Of a stretch of DNA of 64,000 bases, positions 28,491 to 40,460 are shown in pieces. Below the pieces are notes generated by a model. It saw nothing but the letters and a program-made list of their open reading frames with translations, did not search any database and was not told where the DNA came from. A program made the translations under genes and the position numbers. How positions within the stretch are numbered: the stretch's first letter is position 1; the number at the start of each line of letters is the position of its first letter. Origin of the DNA: Porodaedalea pini. Lineage: Eukaryota; Basidiomycota; Agaricomycetes; Hymenochaetales; Hymenochaetaceae. The stretch spans positions 1,674,001-1,738,000 of the forward strand of contig NBAY01000003.1 of the NCBI GenBank assembly GCA_002794775.1, in the 5' to 3' direction.

Positions 28491-28692
28491 TCTGTGGGTG
28501 TTTCGATTAGAGTTGGAGGGGAAACTCGGAGTTACCCACCGAGTGGTTGACCACTGTGGTTTCCCACGGGGTTAACCACTTCACCACAGGGCACTGTCGA
28601 AAATGGCCTGTGGCAAACCTAATTAGATATATTAGTCATTATTTCTTATGTCATGGTGTAGGGTAACCTAATCAAGAAAAATTTGAGTCGAG

Positions 28693-31600
28693 GTGCATAC
28701 AGCTATGTCCGTAAGCATTCTAGGCCCTCAAGAGCTTGAAACTAAGCTTCAAGAGCTATTCTACTATCTTTCTAGTCTCCCAGATAACCTTCCTTTCTCA
28801 AATCAGTACTATGATTTTAAATCATTTGGTCTTCCTGCTGAGGATGTTGAAGATTATGGCACAGACAGAGCTGTGAATCATGCACTGGAGGTTGCTTTGT
28901 GTCCAGAAGGGCACCAAATGAGAATAAAACTTAAGGAGCAAGGCCTGCGTCTTGTGGCTGTGGTGGATGTATTAAGGAAATATAATTCAGAGTTCCCAAG
29001 ACATGCAGTTCTGCAGAAGTAGGTGGGAGACTTGATAGAAGTGGCCAAAGTGCTCAGTGGAGTGGTGAGAATTAAAAAAACCTTATTGATTTGTGTTTCT
29101 AAATTTCAATTACTTTTGTAGAATACACCTATAGATCCCACATTGACCAAACTACCAATTGAGGATCATGGCATAGGACAAAAGCAAAAGAAGTCAGTTA
29201 CCAACTCCGATCAGTGAAAGAAGCCAAACCTTGAGCTTGAGAAGGAAGATCATGTCATAGATCAGTATCTTGATCTGAATCTGGCTGAAGAAGAAGAGAA
29301 AAAAAGGAAAGGGTAGCCAGAAAGCAGACCCCTTGCTTGATAGTGTCTGGGTCTTGTGTCACCTAAAAAATGATACTTCAGGCTGAAAATACTATAGATG
29401 CAGTGGGGCTATTACTGGATGTGAACAAGTTTATGCATTAGATTCAGGTTGGAGGTCATGATTCTTCAAGCATGCTTCTGAATGCACACATACACCCTTG
29501 GCAGTCTGGCAAGAAGTTAATAAAGCAATAGGCAAGCATGCCCTTGGGAACATAATTCCCAATCCAGCCCTACAGGTTCTGTTGAGATCTTCAGAGGCTG
29601 CATCTGGAATGGCTATAAACTCCACTCTTGTTGGCTGGGCAAGTAATGTAGGCTGCACAGAGCTCAACAAGATCAACTTTGCTATTTTGAAGCCTCTATG
29701 TATCTGTGGTTTTCCTCCCTTGGTAGTGGACTCTCATGAATGGAAGGAGTTGTTCTCTGTTGTGGCTCCAAAATATCAACAGTTGAGCTCTCAGACTTTT
29801 GTTGATTTGCTCATCCCTCAAGAATGAACATATATCAAGACAAAACAACTGGAACACCTCAAAAAATGCAATAATCTCACTATTAGTTTTGATGGTGGCA
29901 CAACTGCATCCATGCAGTCAGTCTATACAGTTCACATCATCACTCCAGAGCATCGGATCATTTTATTTGATGGAAATGAGGCATCAGATGTATTGCATAC
30001 TGCTGACTACATATTTTGAGTTCTCAACATGGTAAGCCACTTTCTTTTCAGATTCAATTCAATTAACATTCTTATATCTATTCATAGGCTATGCAGTCAA
30101 TTGGCTCAACACTTTTCAGAGGCATAACATCTGATAATATAGGAAATATGACAGCTGCAAGAAATTTAATTCACAGAGCTTATCCCTAGATAATTATCCT
30201 TCTGGATCCCTGCCATCAGCTCAACTTGCTATGCAAGGATCTCACAAAGATATCAGATTTGTATCATTATGATATTCAGCTGATATATCCACAGACAATC
30301 AAACAAGTACAATGAGTGGTAAAAAAATTTCACAAGTTATCTTTTGGTACTGCTCAGTTGAAGAAGAAATGAAAAGAATATGAAATTCCTTGCAGAATAC
30401 ATTCCATGGGCAAGACTTGGTTCAGAACCATTTATTTTTCAGCCCTATCTATTAAGGACAACTACCAGGTGATTGGCAATTTATAGAGGCAGAAGATAAT
30501 CAAAATCCTGGAAGTAAACCATCTTTTTATTCTTGGTGGTTTGGTGGCCACTCAATTTATATGCTCTCTTCAACAATTGACAATAATTCTTGCCTCTATC
30601 GTGAAGTCAATCACTTGCCTTGAATCAATACATTTCATCATTTCTGATGTCTATCTTTTCTGGCTCACTGTTACCACAGAAATCTACTAGCTTATTACTT
30701 AAGATGGTCTATCAGACAGAGTCAAAGAAGCAATATGTCATGTAGTAAACTATCAGTTTAATCAAATGGTCAACAATGCACCTTCAGACATATTTCTTTG
30801 TGGATTTATACTTGACCTGTGTAAATTATATTTTACTTTACTCCCGCTGCTGGTAATCTCTGGAGAACTACAGTAAAGCAACAAATTTGAATTGACTGAT
30901 ATACTTAGGGTTTCATAATGCTAATATCATCTGTGATCTCAACCCACTCACCATTAAAAATATCAAAATACTTCTGTGTAACAGTTCAGGGAATATCAGC
31001 ATATCTAGCTCAACAAATTTCAACACTAGTATTTCTAAATCTCTGAAGCACACTGGTATATTCTTACAAGAAATACTTTGTGCTCAATATTGTGACCTCA
31101 AGAAGCCTATTGCCAGGCTTTCTGTCTCTAAAGCATACATACAGTTGAAGGAGCAATTAATCAAGTATCAGAAAGGCTTGTACCTCTTCGATTGGCCATT
31201 CTCAAACACAAAGGACCATACAGGTGCATGGTGGAAAACACTTGACAAGGATCCATCAAATGAACCTCAACCACTTGCAGTACATCCCAGTAACTTCTAC
31301 AAATCAATGTCATAAAGAGAGCTTTTGCTCTCTGGTATCTCTCTTTCTGCTCAACTAACTTCCTTCTCATTTTAGAAACTTACTTGTACTCTCTTTGAGC
31401 TTCTGCCAAACTCCATGGCAGATGAGCGGACTATTTTCACTTTCAACTGGCTCAACAGCCCCTTGCAAAATCATCAGAAAGTTGACACTCTCATCAGGAT
31501 GACAGCTATTTGGCAATGGTATTTTCATGACCCTGAGGCATGTATTTCATGTCTTAATATTGATTAACTAAGAATAATATGAATTTTTTCAAAGGATCAA

Positions 31601-32044
31601 TCTGAACATTTTTGCCTAACTGTTCACTTTTAAGACATGTCAAACACAATATTTGGGACAAACAATGCTCAAAAGAATGGAATAGCAAATGTGACCAAGA
31701 CCAGCAGCTCTAGCCCATACTCTTCAAATCTAGTCAATAACACTATGACATCTGATGTACAAGATGATCTTGACAATGATGCAGAAGATGTTGAAGATGC
31801 AATACTTGATGAAAAGGATGATGATGACATTCTAGAATCAGGCAATACAGTTTCATCCTCACTGTTGAATCTGGACATGCAAGTAAACCTTTTATCTCCA
31901 GTTCTTCTTGACATTCTTTTAGACAGTAATTGTTTCACAAATATCAACTTAAATGAGAAGAAGGAAAAGCATTTAGGTAGCAAGATGAATTCTGATGGGC
32001 TGACAATTGACATTGATGATGATGACATGTGTAAAAAGTTCTAG
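28693..32044 (+). pseudogene. Decayed hAT-type transposase
   Basis: hAT elements move by cut-and-paste with an RNase H-like DDE transposase. Plus-strand pieces include a 109-codon N-terminal ORF (28693-29022, LETKLQELFYYLSSLPDN) and 29498-29827 (LKPLCICGFPPLVVDS, FSVVAPKYQQLSSQTF). Next comes the catalytic start LTISFDGGTTASMQSVY near 29,880, then LFRGITSDNIGNMTAARNL and LLDPCHQLNLLCKDL near 30,110-30,240. A dimerisation-type C-terminus reads FELLPNSMADERTIFTFNW near 31,400. The 3' ORF 31637-32044 is an acidic Asp/Glu-rich tail. Many stop codons and frameshifts separate the pieces, so it is dead. I could not define terminal repeats or target duplications with confidence. Confidence 0.75.
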
Positions 32045-32671
32045 TATATGTTATACAGTCAAACCTCTCATTACTGCCCTTTTCAGAAGTATTGTCACAC
32101 ATCAAATTCATGTGGTTTCAACGTGTCTTGCAGCATAACTGCCGAAATTTGAGTAAATGATGATTTACTGTGTCAATTCCTCACAATACATGTTTATTAA
32201 GCACTCAAAAAAATGTACTTACTCATCCAAATCCGAATCTGTAAAAATATCTGAGGTTAGATGAATGTTTTTGTCAAAATAAGTCAAACAATGTTGACCA
32301 GTCCTGTTTCAACACCTCACTCTCACTATATGCAAAAATCATACCCCTTTCCTCTTATTCCATAATTTTTTTTTCTCCACCTGTAAATTAGGTTCACATG
32401 TATGGCAATTCCATGCATAAGTTTGGTGTCATTCTGTGCACTATTCATGGTGTAATGGGGATGTTTCTGTTCTTTGGACATCTGCTCTCACCCAGGTTTG
32501 AACAGTCCATTTCATACAGCTCTGCCAATTTGATAGGTAAAAATACAAAACTTCTTGCACTACATAGACAATCCTATCTACCACAGCCTGGGTTATTTGG
32601 GGGCCCCTCCACCTTGATTTGACACTGTAGTGGTAATTTATTTTCGACATGCGTGCCATAGCACCATGTGC

Positions 32672-33928
32672 TGTCGTGCTGGAAAGTGTAATGAAATAAA
32701 ACAGTGTAATATTCACAATCACAATTTCCACTGAGTCAGTTGGACTTGTCTTGAGTCAAACGTCTTCTCAGGTTGTCAAGAGGCTGAGATATATATTATT
32801 TAGTTTCTAAAGTATCAGATAGCAGTTAGCTCTAGATCTTCTAGAGCTCAGATTTCTCAGATAATTTCACTAAGTGCTCAAGCCAGGTGCTCAAGCTAAG
32901 TACACATCAATGTAATACGTAATGAATGCTAAACTACTGCGTTAGTTGCTTAAGCCCCTTACTTAAGCTTTACTATATGAGTCAGTCTTAACACACAATA
33001 AGATCAGTAAATTTGCTAGTTGCTTAAGCCTCACACTTAAGCTCTTACTAAACAAGTCAGACTAATCACACAATAAATCACAAGTAAATTTGTTATATTG
33101 TGGGGGGGCTAGGCCCTCCTTATATAGACTACAGTGGTATATTTATAGATTTGGTAACTATGGTGACTAAGTTCTAGAACCTTCTCTGATATTCTAACAT
33201 ATTCCATCAATAATCTATACTGTTCCATGCAATTCCATCAGGGTTCTATAACATTCCCTGACCTTCTAATTCTTCCATAACCTTCTTTGTGCTTCCATTT
33301 GTCTGCTAAATGGCTTGGCTGATCTTTTCTTCTATAGATCAGCACTAATGACAGAGAATTCATGACTGTGCTTCCATTACTCGGTGAGTTCCTGAAAACA
33401 ACTCCGTCTTTGCATGCGTCTGCACGGACTGACAATATTGAGAAAATTGTACTTGTTAAATACTGGTTTCTGTCTTCATATTCACTAATTACCAGCAATC
33501 TGCCATGCCATCACTCTATCTTCTAAACATTAATGCTCTTCGCTCTATGCTGCATGACTGCTTGGCTGAGTTATGGTCTAGACCACTCCAGCCATCTAAT
33601 GAGGTTCCATTACATATAAGGTATGAGTCATCAGATTACTTATTACACACACATTTTGACATCATGATCAGAATTATGGTGGAAGTTTCTATAGAAGTCC
33701 ACATGTCCCCTCCTGACTTGGGTTCGCCTTCTGAGTGTGTCTTTCTTTCTTTCTTTCTTTCTTTGTATTGTTTTTGTTATATCTGAGTCTCTGAATCTTA
33801 TGCATAGGGATTCCCTTCACCACTTGGATGTCTAGAATTACTGTGCTTGCTTTAGTGTAGTGAATGTGATTAAGAATCATAATATCATAGTTGCATAATT
33901 TGATCTCAAACAGGCACTGCGCCTGACA
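32672..33928 (+). mobile_element. LTR-like insertion (probable solo LTR), 1,257 bp
   Basis: It begins TGTCGTGCTGG and ends GCCTGACA, and is flanked by GTGC on both sides (32668-32671 and 33929-33932). The empty site is present in the other arm near 61,490. TATA-like CTTATATAG occurs near 33,119, after a G run. Two imperfect 73-bp units start near 32,947 and 33,020 (TTGCTTAAGCC), and a TTTC microsatellite spans about 33,740-33,765. There is no coding frame of note. No second LTR is seen, so I call it a solo LTR. The orientation is chosen from TG...CA and the TATA position. Confidence 0.65.
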
Positions 33929-34303
33929 GTGCCGCCTGCACATCTGAAGTATAGAAGTTGGGAACAATGTGTTGCTTCATAAGTACTACTCTATCTCAAG
34001 AAGAGATAGCTGCAGATATCTCACCGGCATACCAGGTGAGTGTATCTGCCATGCAGGACCACTAGTAGATACACAAGTGTATGTTTATGCAAACAGACTC
34101 AAAGACGTCCTTTCAGATCTAGAACAGCAACAGCTGGCAGCCTCTTCTTGGTCAAGAGCAAGACATAACTATTGTTGCCCACAGTCTAGATAGAAGAGCA
34201 GATGGCTTCACTGAAGAGAGGTTGGTGTGCTACAATGGTCAGTGGTATATGCAGATTAGGGGTTGGCACGTGAACACATTCACCATAAAAACACCCTTCT
34301 CTC

Positions 34304-34729
34304 TGTCAGGACTCGAACTTTTCCTTTCTTTTATTTTCCTTTTATCATTTCTTTTCTTTTAATCGATCCTTTTCATTATAATTAATCATCTTTTCAATCA
34401 TTTCCCACACTCCTTTCACATGACCTTCATTCGTTCCATTCCATTTGTTTATGTAACATTAGGTAATATGGTCTCACAATCGGCGTGAACAAAAGGAAGA
34501 GGAATCGCACTTGAACACCTGTTCTGCTTTTCCTCTTACCTCCGCAATGACCTAGGTGAGACCGTGCTCCCCTCCTGTAGTAGTATACATTGTATTAATC
34601 CTCTTACCTCCACAACAACCTAGCCTGAGTTTAGTGTGTCCTGAGTCTCTGCTTAAGTATAGCACGTCCCAGATGACAGTCAGCCGAAGCCTGCCCAGTC
34701 CGAGTCGTCTCCTGGACTCCCACCTAACA
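34304..34729 (+). repeat. 5' LTR of Gypsy A
   Basis: 426 bp, TGTCAGG...CCTAACA. It differs from the 3' LTR mainly by C/T and G/A changes. Confidence 0.92.
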
Positions 34730-34867
34730 TAAAAGCAGAACCCCACCCAGGCTCATCCCCAGCATACATCGTCACTGTCGACTTGCCTTCACTCAGTCTA
34801 GAGGAGCACTCCCCTCGATGGATTTGATGTGTAAACCCCCTAAATAACAACCCTCAACCCTGCCCGG

Positions 34868-35752
34868 TGTAGATCCTGTGTATGGGTTGTTTAGGATCGG
34901 TAGTTCATTTGGGGACGTGTTTCCATTGAGTTATGAAGTAAATATAAGCTTGGTATGAGCGTGGGAAAAATCTCGGTACACGTCGGTACGCATCGGTACG
35001 TGTCGGTATGTGTCGGTATGCGTCAATATTGAAAGGTGCTCTGGATGCGATGTGAGTGTTGGTACAGAGCCAGAATGAGCAAGATATCAAATCCAGTGTG
35101 AGACAATAGCAATAGCAGAGACGAGAATGAAAACAAGACAAGAGATGAGACTGAAGATGAGGTTGCCACAAAACTAACTGTTGCGGAGACTAACTGCACG
35201 CACGGAAGCTGCCCTATCTGAGGGGAACTCTGCGGTAGTATTTCCTCCTTGCTACCTACGACAGGGAAGTCCCTAAATACAAGGTGCAAGAGATCTATCT
35301 ACAGGAAAATTATTCCAAAGTGAGTATAATGTGCATACCGGGTGAAACATAGAGTGTCGGAGAGAAAACATTTGGAATGTAAGAGAAACATAGAAATTCA
35401 AAAGAAAACCTGTACATGTGACAACTTCCCCATTTGCATCAGTCCATTATCCGGTCATATCGCAGCTCCACCGGAACTGAGATCCTCCAATCAGTGAGTC
35501 GTCACCCATCATCGGGCAGATCTCCGGTATGCATCCCAACTGACTCCAATGACATAAGCTTTCCGGTACATCCCGAATTGCCAGGGGGATCTTCCTAGTG
35601 ATCCGCTGATGTGATGTCGGGCAAATCATCCTGTGTCCGGTACGCGTCGGGCAAATCATTCTGAGTCCGGTACGTGTCAATAGCTGTTGGAATGTGCAAT
35701 GGATGGCCTCTAGAGGGATCTGCAGTGGTTGGCCACTCGCCGGAACTCTACA
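34868..35752 (-). repeat. LTR of element C (3' LTR in coding sense)
   Basis: 885 bp. It contains clustered GGTACG/GGTATG words near 34,975-35,020 and 35,565-35,665. Confidence 0.92.
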
Positions 35753-35769
35753 TCTCCTGGGACATTTGA

Positions 35770-37650
35770 AATCGTGACTGTCCCCAGTCACGTCTTCCCT
35801 TCGGTACGCCAGGACCCTAACTGTTCTCCAAGGGACCCTATGGGGCACGGTATACTGTACCACCATGCAGACGAAGGACATGGCAAAAGGGGGTGACCGG
35901 TACCAGGGTCTGTCAGTACGTCTCGGCACAAGTCCCAATATCGGTACACCTCCTGGATCAAAATTCGACGGGTTGGATTTTTCCCTCTCCACCACTGACC
36001 AGGCTAAAACTCCTTCTGGCAACATCATCGAAGTAGTGTCCAGCTTCCTCTCCTCCACCCACTGAAGTCCACTCGCACCAAAGTCCAAGGTACTGCGTCT
36101 TTCTGATGTTGGCCTCTCTGCCGGTATGGATGGTAACAGCTCGGTACGCATTCTCGGTGCGTTCGGTGGTGACTCCTGGGGCCGCTTTGGTACACCCCAA
36201 TACTCCCCTAGTCCATGGTCTGTCCATAGCACCGCTTGCCATTCACTAATTCCACCGCACTTCATTTCTGGTACGCATCTGTACCCATTGAACTCCGGTA
36301 CCACTTGATATGCGTCAAACGTCGGTATGCCTCGAACCACCATGACCTCCGGTACCCATCTGTATGCCTCTGGTCCACTCGTGTCTGGCCATAGTACCGC
36401 TTGCCTTGCATTGACTCCATTGCATTTCGTTTCTGGTACGCTTTGGCAGGCATCAAATTCCAGTACCACTCGATTTGCACCAAACGTCGGTACATCTTGA
36501 ACCGCCAGCTCCTCCGGTATGCCTTGGTACACCTCTAGTCCACTGGTGTCGGGTGCTGGCACCGCTCGGTACGCACTAAATCCACCACACTTCACTTCTG
36601 GTACGCATCCGCATGCCTCGAATTCCGGTACCACTCGATATCCATCAAACGTCGGTACAACTTGAACCTCCACAACCTCCGGTACGCGTTGGTACGCCTC
36701 CAGTCCACTAGCATCGGGTGCTGGCACCGCTTGGTACACACTGAATCCACCACACTTCACTTCTGGTACGCATCCACTTTCCTCAATTTCTGGTACCGCT
36801 TGATATCTGTCAAACGTCGGTACATCTCAAACCCCCACAACCTCCGGTATGCGCCAGTATGCCTCTGGTGCATCCAGGAGCATCCCCTCCTCACTAATTC
36901 TCGGCTCCGGACCTGCTTGGCGAACTTCTAACTCTGGTACATCTTGGTACGTGTCAAAACCCGGTACCACTTGATATGTGTCAAACGTCAGTACATCTTG
37001 AACTCCCTCGACCTCCGGTACGCGTTGGTACACACCACCATCCGGTACCTCCAGGGACGCACTTTTGTCACTAATTCTCGGCTCCAGATCCACTTGGCTC
37101 GCTTCTAACTCTGGTACACCTCGATATGCGTCCAGACCCAGTACTGCCCAAAGTGCGCAAAACGTCGGTACGTCTCGGTACACACCAAACTCCGGTACAC
37201 ATTGGTATGCATCTGGACCTCTAGAGCCTTGCCCTGGCTCCATCCGGTACACACCAGAACCATGGTCTTCGGACTCTGGAATGCTTCGGTATGCATTGGT
37301 CTCCGGTACTGCTCGAAGTGCATCAAGCTTTGGTACGTCGTGATCTGTACCAGACTCCGGTACGTCTCGAAGGGCTTCAATCTCCGGTACACCTCGGTGC
37401 ACCTCTAGACTACCAGTATCCGGCTCCAGCTCCGCTCGGTACACAACTGCCACGCTGCCTTTGAGCTCCGGTACCCTTTGGCACTTGTCGATCCCTGGTA
37501 TCCCCCAACTCGTAACGAACTCCGGTACCTCTCAGTATGCCTGCACAGCACTAATATCCACCTCTGGTAACACTCCACATGCACCCACTCCGCTGTCCTT
37601 CCACTCCAGTACGTTTTGGTACACTTCGAACTCGGATACCTCTCGGTACG
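35770..37650 (-). repeat. GGTAC-rich tandem repeat zone coding for YRxVPE units
   Basis: On the minus strand, frames 35447-36760 and 36827-37453 encode strings of short units such as AYRGVPELE, TYQVVPGFD and GYRCVPE. Part of this (about 36,240-36,760) is built of 55-residue (165-bp) tandem copies starting KCGGFSVYQAVP, KCGGFSAYRAVP and KCNGVNARQAVL. On the plus strand this shows as GGTACG or GGTATG every 20-50 bases. Frame changes and stops break it up. The function is unknown; repeats of this kind attached to Gag could be disordered or self-associating (inference). Confidence 0.7.
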
Positions 37651-37653
37651 CGT

Positions 37654-39093
37654 CTAACTTCGGTACCTCTCGAAGCACATCAAACTCCGGCGCCTCTCAG
37701 TACACATCTGCTCCAGTACTTCTGGGTACTCCTCCTCCTCACCAGAGCTTGGTTCGGGTAGTGCTCGGTACGCGTCCTCTCCACTATCTTTCGATCCCAG
37801 TGCCACTCGGTATGCCTCAACCTCGTTCACCGGTACGTTCACTGGCCCCCCCTCAGGCCTCGTTGGTATCTCGACACCACCCATCTTTGCTTTCTTCGCC
37901 ACTGACGCTAGCTTCTTTGCTTTGTTAAGCAGTATCTCGTACTTCACCACCTCCAAATCCTCTTTCAACACTTCCTCCGAAATCTCCGCCATCGTTACCG
38001 AGCCTTCCGACCCATCGGTACATGCTGTTGACATTGTCGCTACCTCTATGAGGTTTACCGATGCTGTACCAGTCTCCTGATGCAACGAATCTATCTTCTC
38101 CATCAAGTTATCCCCCACTGCTGTGCTTGGTATGAACCCTCCATTTGGTAACATCACTTTTCCATCTGCACCCCTCACGCACTTCCCTGCCTGGATATAC
38201 TCTAGCACCTTCAGGCACGACCTAATGTAGTGCCTCGTGTCACTGCAGAATGCACATCCGGGACTCCTCTGAGACGTCGTCGCTGACAGAGGTCTACACC
38301 TGAGTGACTGCACCTGAACCTGTATGCTCTTCACCGCCTCCCACATGGTACCAATATCCACCTCTTCTGATTTCACCTTTGACGGACCCATCGGTACGGG
38401 TGTTTTAGCTGTTGGTACGTCGTTGAAAACTGTACCGGCGAGAATGTAATCGGCATGCTTCACCACCAGCTCGATTGAATATGGTTTGCTCAGGGCCGGA
38501 TCGGTTTCCTTGCTTTCTAGACGCCGCTGCAACCTATCCTTCAGCTTGCCTGTAAAGGCCCGAATGAACATGCGTGCCATTTCCTCCACTGAAACCATTG
38601 AGTTTTGCTCCAAATACCTCGACCTCACCATAAACTCTCTCCGGTACTCTCCAAAATCCTCCCTCGACTGAATTCCTTGGCTTCTCCATCCTTCAACCAG
38701 CCTATCAAGGTCATCCCGAGAGAAGCGCACACCGGGCGCCAATGCCGGGTAAAATGATATGATCGCTTCCTTCGCTTTATTCCAATTGCTCGCTCCCGTA
38801 CCGACATCATTGGCGGTATCCCACAGCTCAGCCACGGAACTTGAAGCATAATACTTTGCGTACCGGATCTTCACTGCATCATCTAAGTTACACTCTGCCG
38901 CGATATACTCGATGTCCTCGAAGTACCGAGGGAGATCCAGCGGGTTACAACCATCAAAGAAGGGAGCATCCTCTGCTCCTCGGCGTGGAGGGCAACTTGT
39001 CATGGTTGTGCTAGGCATACCAGGGCTTCGACCACCACTATTCTGGTACACAGATGAATCGGTTTCTAAATTGGAGACTATGCTCCTTGACAA
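37654..39093 (-). CDS. Gag-like protein of element C
   Basis: A 479-codon frame starts MSRSIVSNLETDSSVYQNSG. The N-terminal half resembles a retrotransposon capsid: FDGCNPLDLPRYFEDIEYI, later FYPALAPGVRFSRDDLDRLV, then DFGEYRREFMVRSRYLEQ. A single zinc knuckle CAFCSDTRHYIRSC has perfect C-x2-C-x4-H-x4-C spacing. The C-terminus enters an AYRVALG...AYRALPE repeat zone that continues out of frame to about 35,800. Gag packages the element RNA into particles. No pol follows. The frame ends with a stop at 37654-37656, probably a mutation, because repeat-coding sequence continues beyond it. Confidence 0.7.
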   Translation of the reverse strand: MSRSIVSNLETDSSVYQNSGGRSPGMPSTTMTSCPPRRGAEDAPFFDGCNPLDLPRYFEDIEYIAAECNLDDAVKIRYAKYYASSSVAELWDTANDVGTGASNWNKAKEAIISFYPALAPGVRFSRDDLDRLVEGWRSQGIQSREDFGEYRREFMVRSRYLEQNSMVSVEEMARMFIRAFTGKLKDRLQRRLESKETDPALSKPYSIELVVKHADYILAGTVFNDVPTAKTPVPMGPSKVKSEEVDIGTMWEAVKSIQVQVQSLRCRPLSATTSQRSPGCAFCSDTRHYIRSCLKVLEYIQAGKCVRGADGKVMLPNGGFIPSTAVGDNLMEKIDSLHQETGTASVNLIEVATMSTACTDGSEGSVTMAEISEEVLKEDLEVVKYEILLNKAKKLASVAKKAKMGGVEIPTRPEGGPVNVPVNEVEAYRVALGSKDSGEDAYRALPEPSSGEEEEYPEVLEQMCTERRRSLMCFERYRS

Positions 39094-39170
39094 AATTGAT
39101 AGCGAGGTGAGTCCTGTTGGTAATCAAATGAATACAACACGGTTGACCCCCCCTCGCGGTGGGCTCCACT

Positions 39171-40055
39171 TGTAGATCCTGTGTATGGGTTGTTTAGGAT
39201 CGGTAGTTTGTTTGGGGACGTGTTTCCATTGAGTTATGAAGTAAATATAAGCTTGGTATGAGCGTGGGAAAAATCTCGGTACACGTCGGTACGCATCGGT
39301 ACGTGTCGGTATGTGTTGGTATGCGTCAATATTGAAAGGTGCTCTGGATGCGATGTGAGTGTCAGTACAGAGCCGGAATGAGCAAGATATCAAATCCAGT
39401 GCGAGACAATAGCAATAGCAGAGACAAGAATGAAAACAAGACAAGAGATGAGACTGAAGACGAGGTTGCCACAAAACTAACTGTTGCGGAGACTAACTGC
39501 ACACATGGAAGCTGCCCTATCTGAGGGGAACTCTGCGGTAGTATTTCCTCCTTGCTACCTATGACAGGGAAGTCCCTAAATACAAGGTGCAAGAGATCTA
39601 TCTACAGGAAAATTATTCCAAAGTGAGTATAATGTGCATACCGGGTGAAACATAGAGTGTCGGAGAGAAAACATTCGGAATGTAAGAGAAATATAGAAAT
39701 TCAAAAGAAAACCTGTACATGCAACAACTTCCCCATTTGCATCAGTCCATCATCCGGTCATATCGCAGCTCCACCGGAACTGAGATCCTCCAATCAGTGA
39801 GTCGTCACCCATCATCGGGCAGATCTCCAGTACGCATCCCAACTGACTCTGATGACATAAGCTTTCCGGTACATCCCAAATTGCCAGGGGGATCTTCCTA
39901 GTGATCCGCTGATGTGATGTCGGGCAAATCATCCTGTGTCCGGTACGCGTCGGGCAAATCATTCTGAGTCCGGTACGTGTCAATAGCTGTTGGAATGTGC
40001 AATGGATGGCCTCTAGAGGGATCTGCAGTGGTTGGCCACTCGCCGGAACTCTACA
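39171..40055 (-). repeat. LTR of element C (5' LTR in coding sense)
   Basis: 885 bp, same length as the other LTR and with mostly transition differences. Confidence 0.92.
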
Positions 40056-40460
40056 CCAGACGTTTTTGGACGTTTGTGTATTACATAAAACTCTCAACTG
40101 ACCTTTCCCAACCCTGGCTCTCCGTCTTGCACTCTGGTGAAGGAGTCATCTGACTTGGACTTGGGTATCTCATCGTGTACAGTCATCAACGCTGTTGTCA
40201 ATTATGATCTCAATCACTTCCTTTCATCTAATCATCAAGTTTGCCGATGAACCCATCTTACATTAGCATAACATCCACTCGAACGCACAACCCATCCCTG
40301 TTCCTCCACCGTCATCAAGATAGATCTCACCAATGAACAGCGATGGGCCATTCCTGCATCAGCCCATTGGGATCCAGACCAACCAAGTTACATTGCAACC
40401 AACAATAGTGGTGTCACTTACAACATCTGGTGAAGTGAGGTCCAGCATAGCTGGTATTCG

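Larger units (their letters stand above)
34868..40055 (-). mobile_element. Non-autonomous LTR retrotransposon C, gag-only, with YRxVPE repeats
   Basis: Two 885-bp LTRs, 34868-35752 and 39171-40055, begin TGTAGA and end TCTACA. They differ at roughly 20-25 positions by eye, nearly all transitions. Flanks are CCGG on the left and CCAG on the right, a probable 4-bp target duplication with one change; Gypsy B shows the uninterrupted site (GCCCGGACGTTTT). The coding strand is minus, so the right LTR is the 5' one. Just inside it the minus strand reads TGGAGCCCACCGCGAGG, a candidate tRNA primer site. The 3.4-kb interior has a Gag-like frame and repeat-rich remnants but no protease, reverse transcriptase or integrase. 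It would depend on another element's enzymes. Confidence 0.88.

Noticed and set aside
32055..32073. CAGTCAAACCTCTCA as the left terminus of the composite element (pogo-like start)
   Set aside because: This stretch is absent next to the matching right end and the fold-back element; the shared sequence begins at CTGCCC after TA, so it is flanking DNA.
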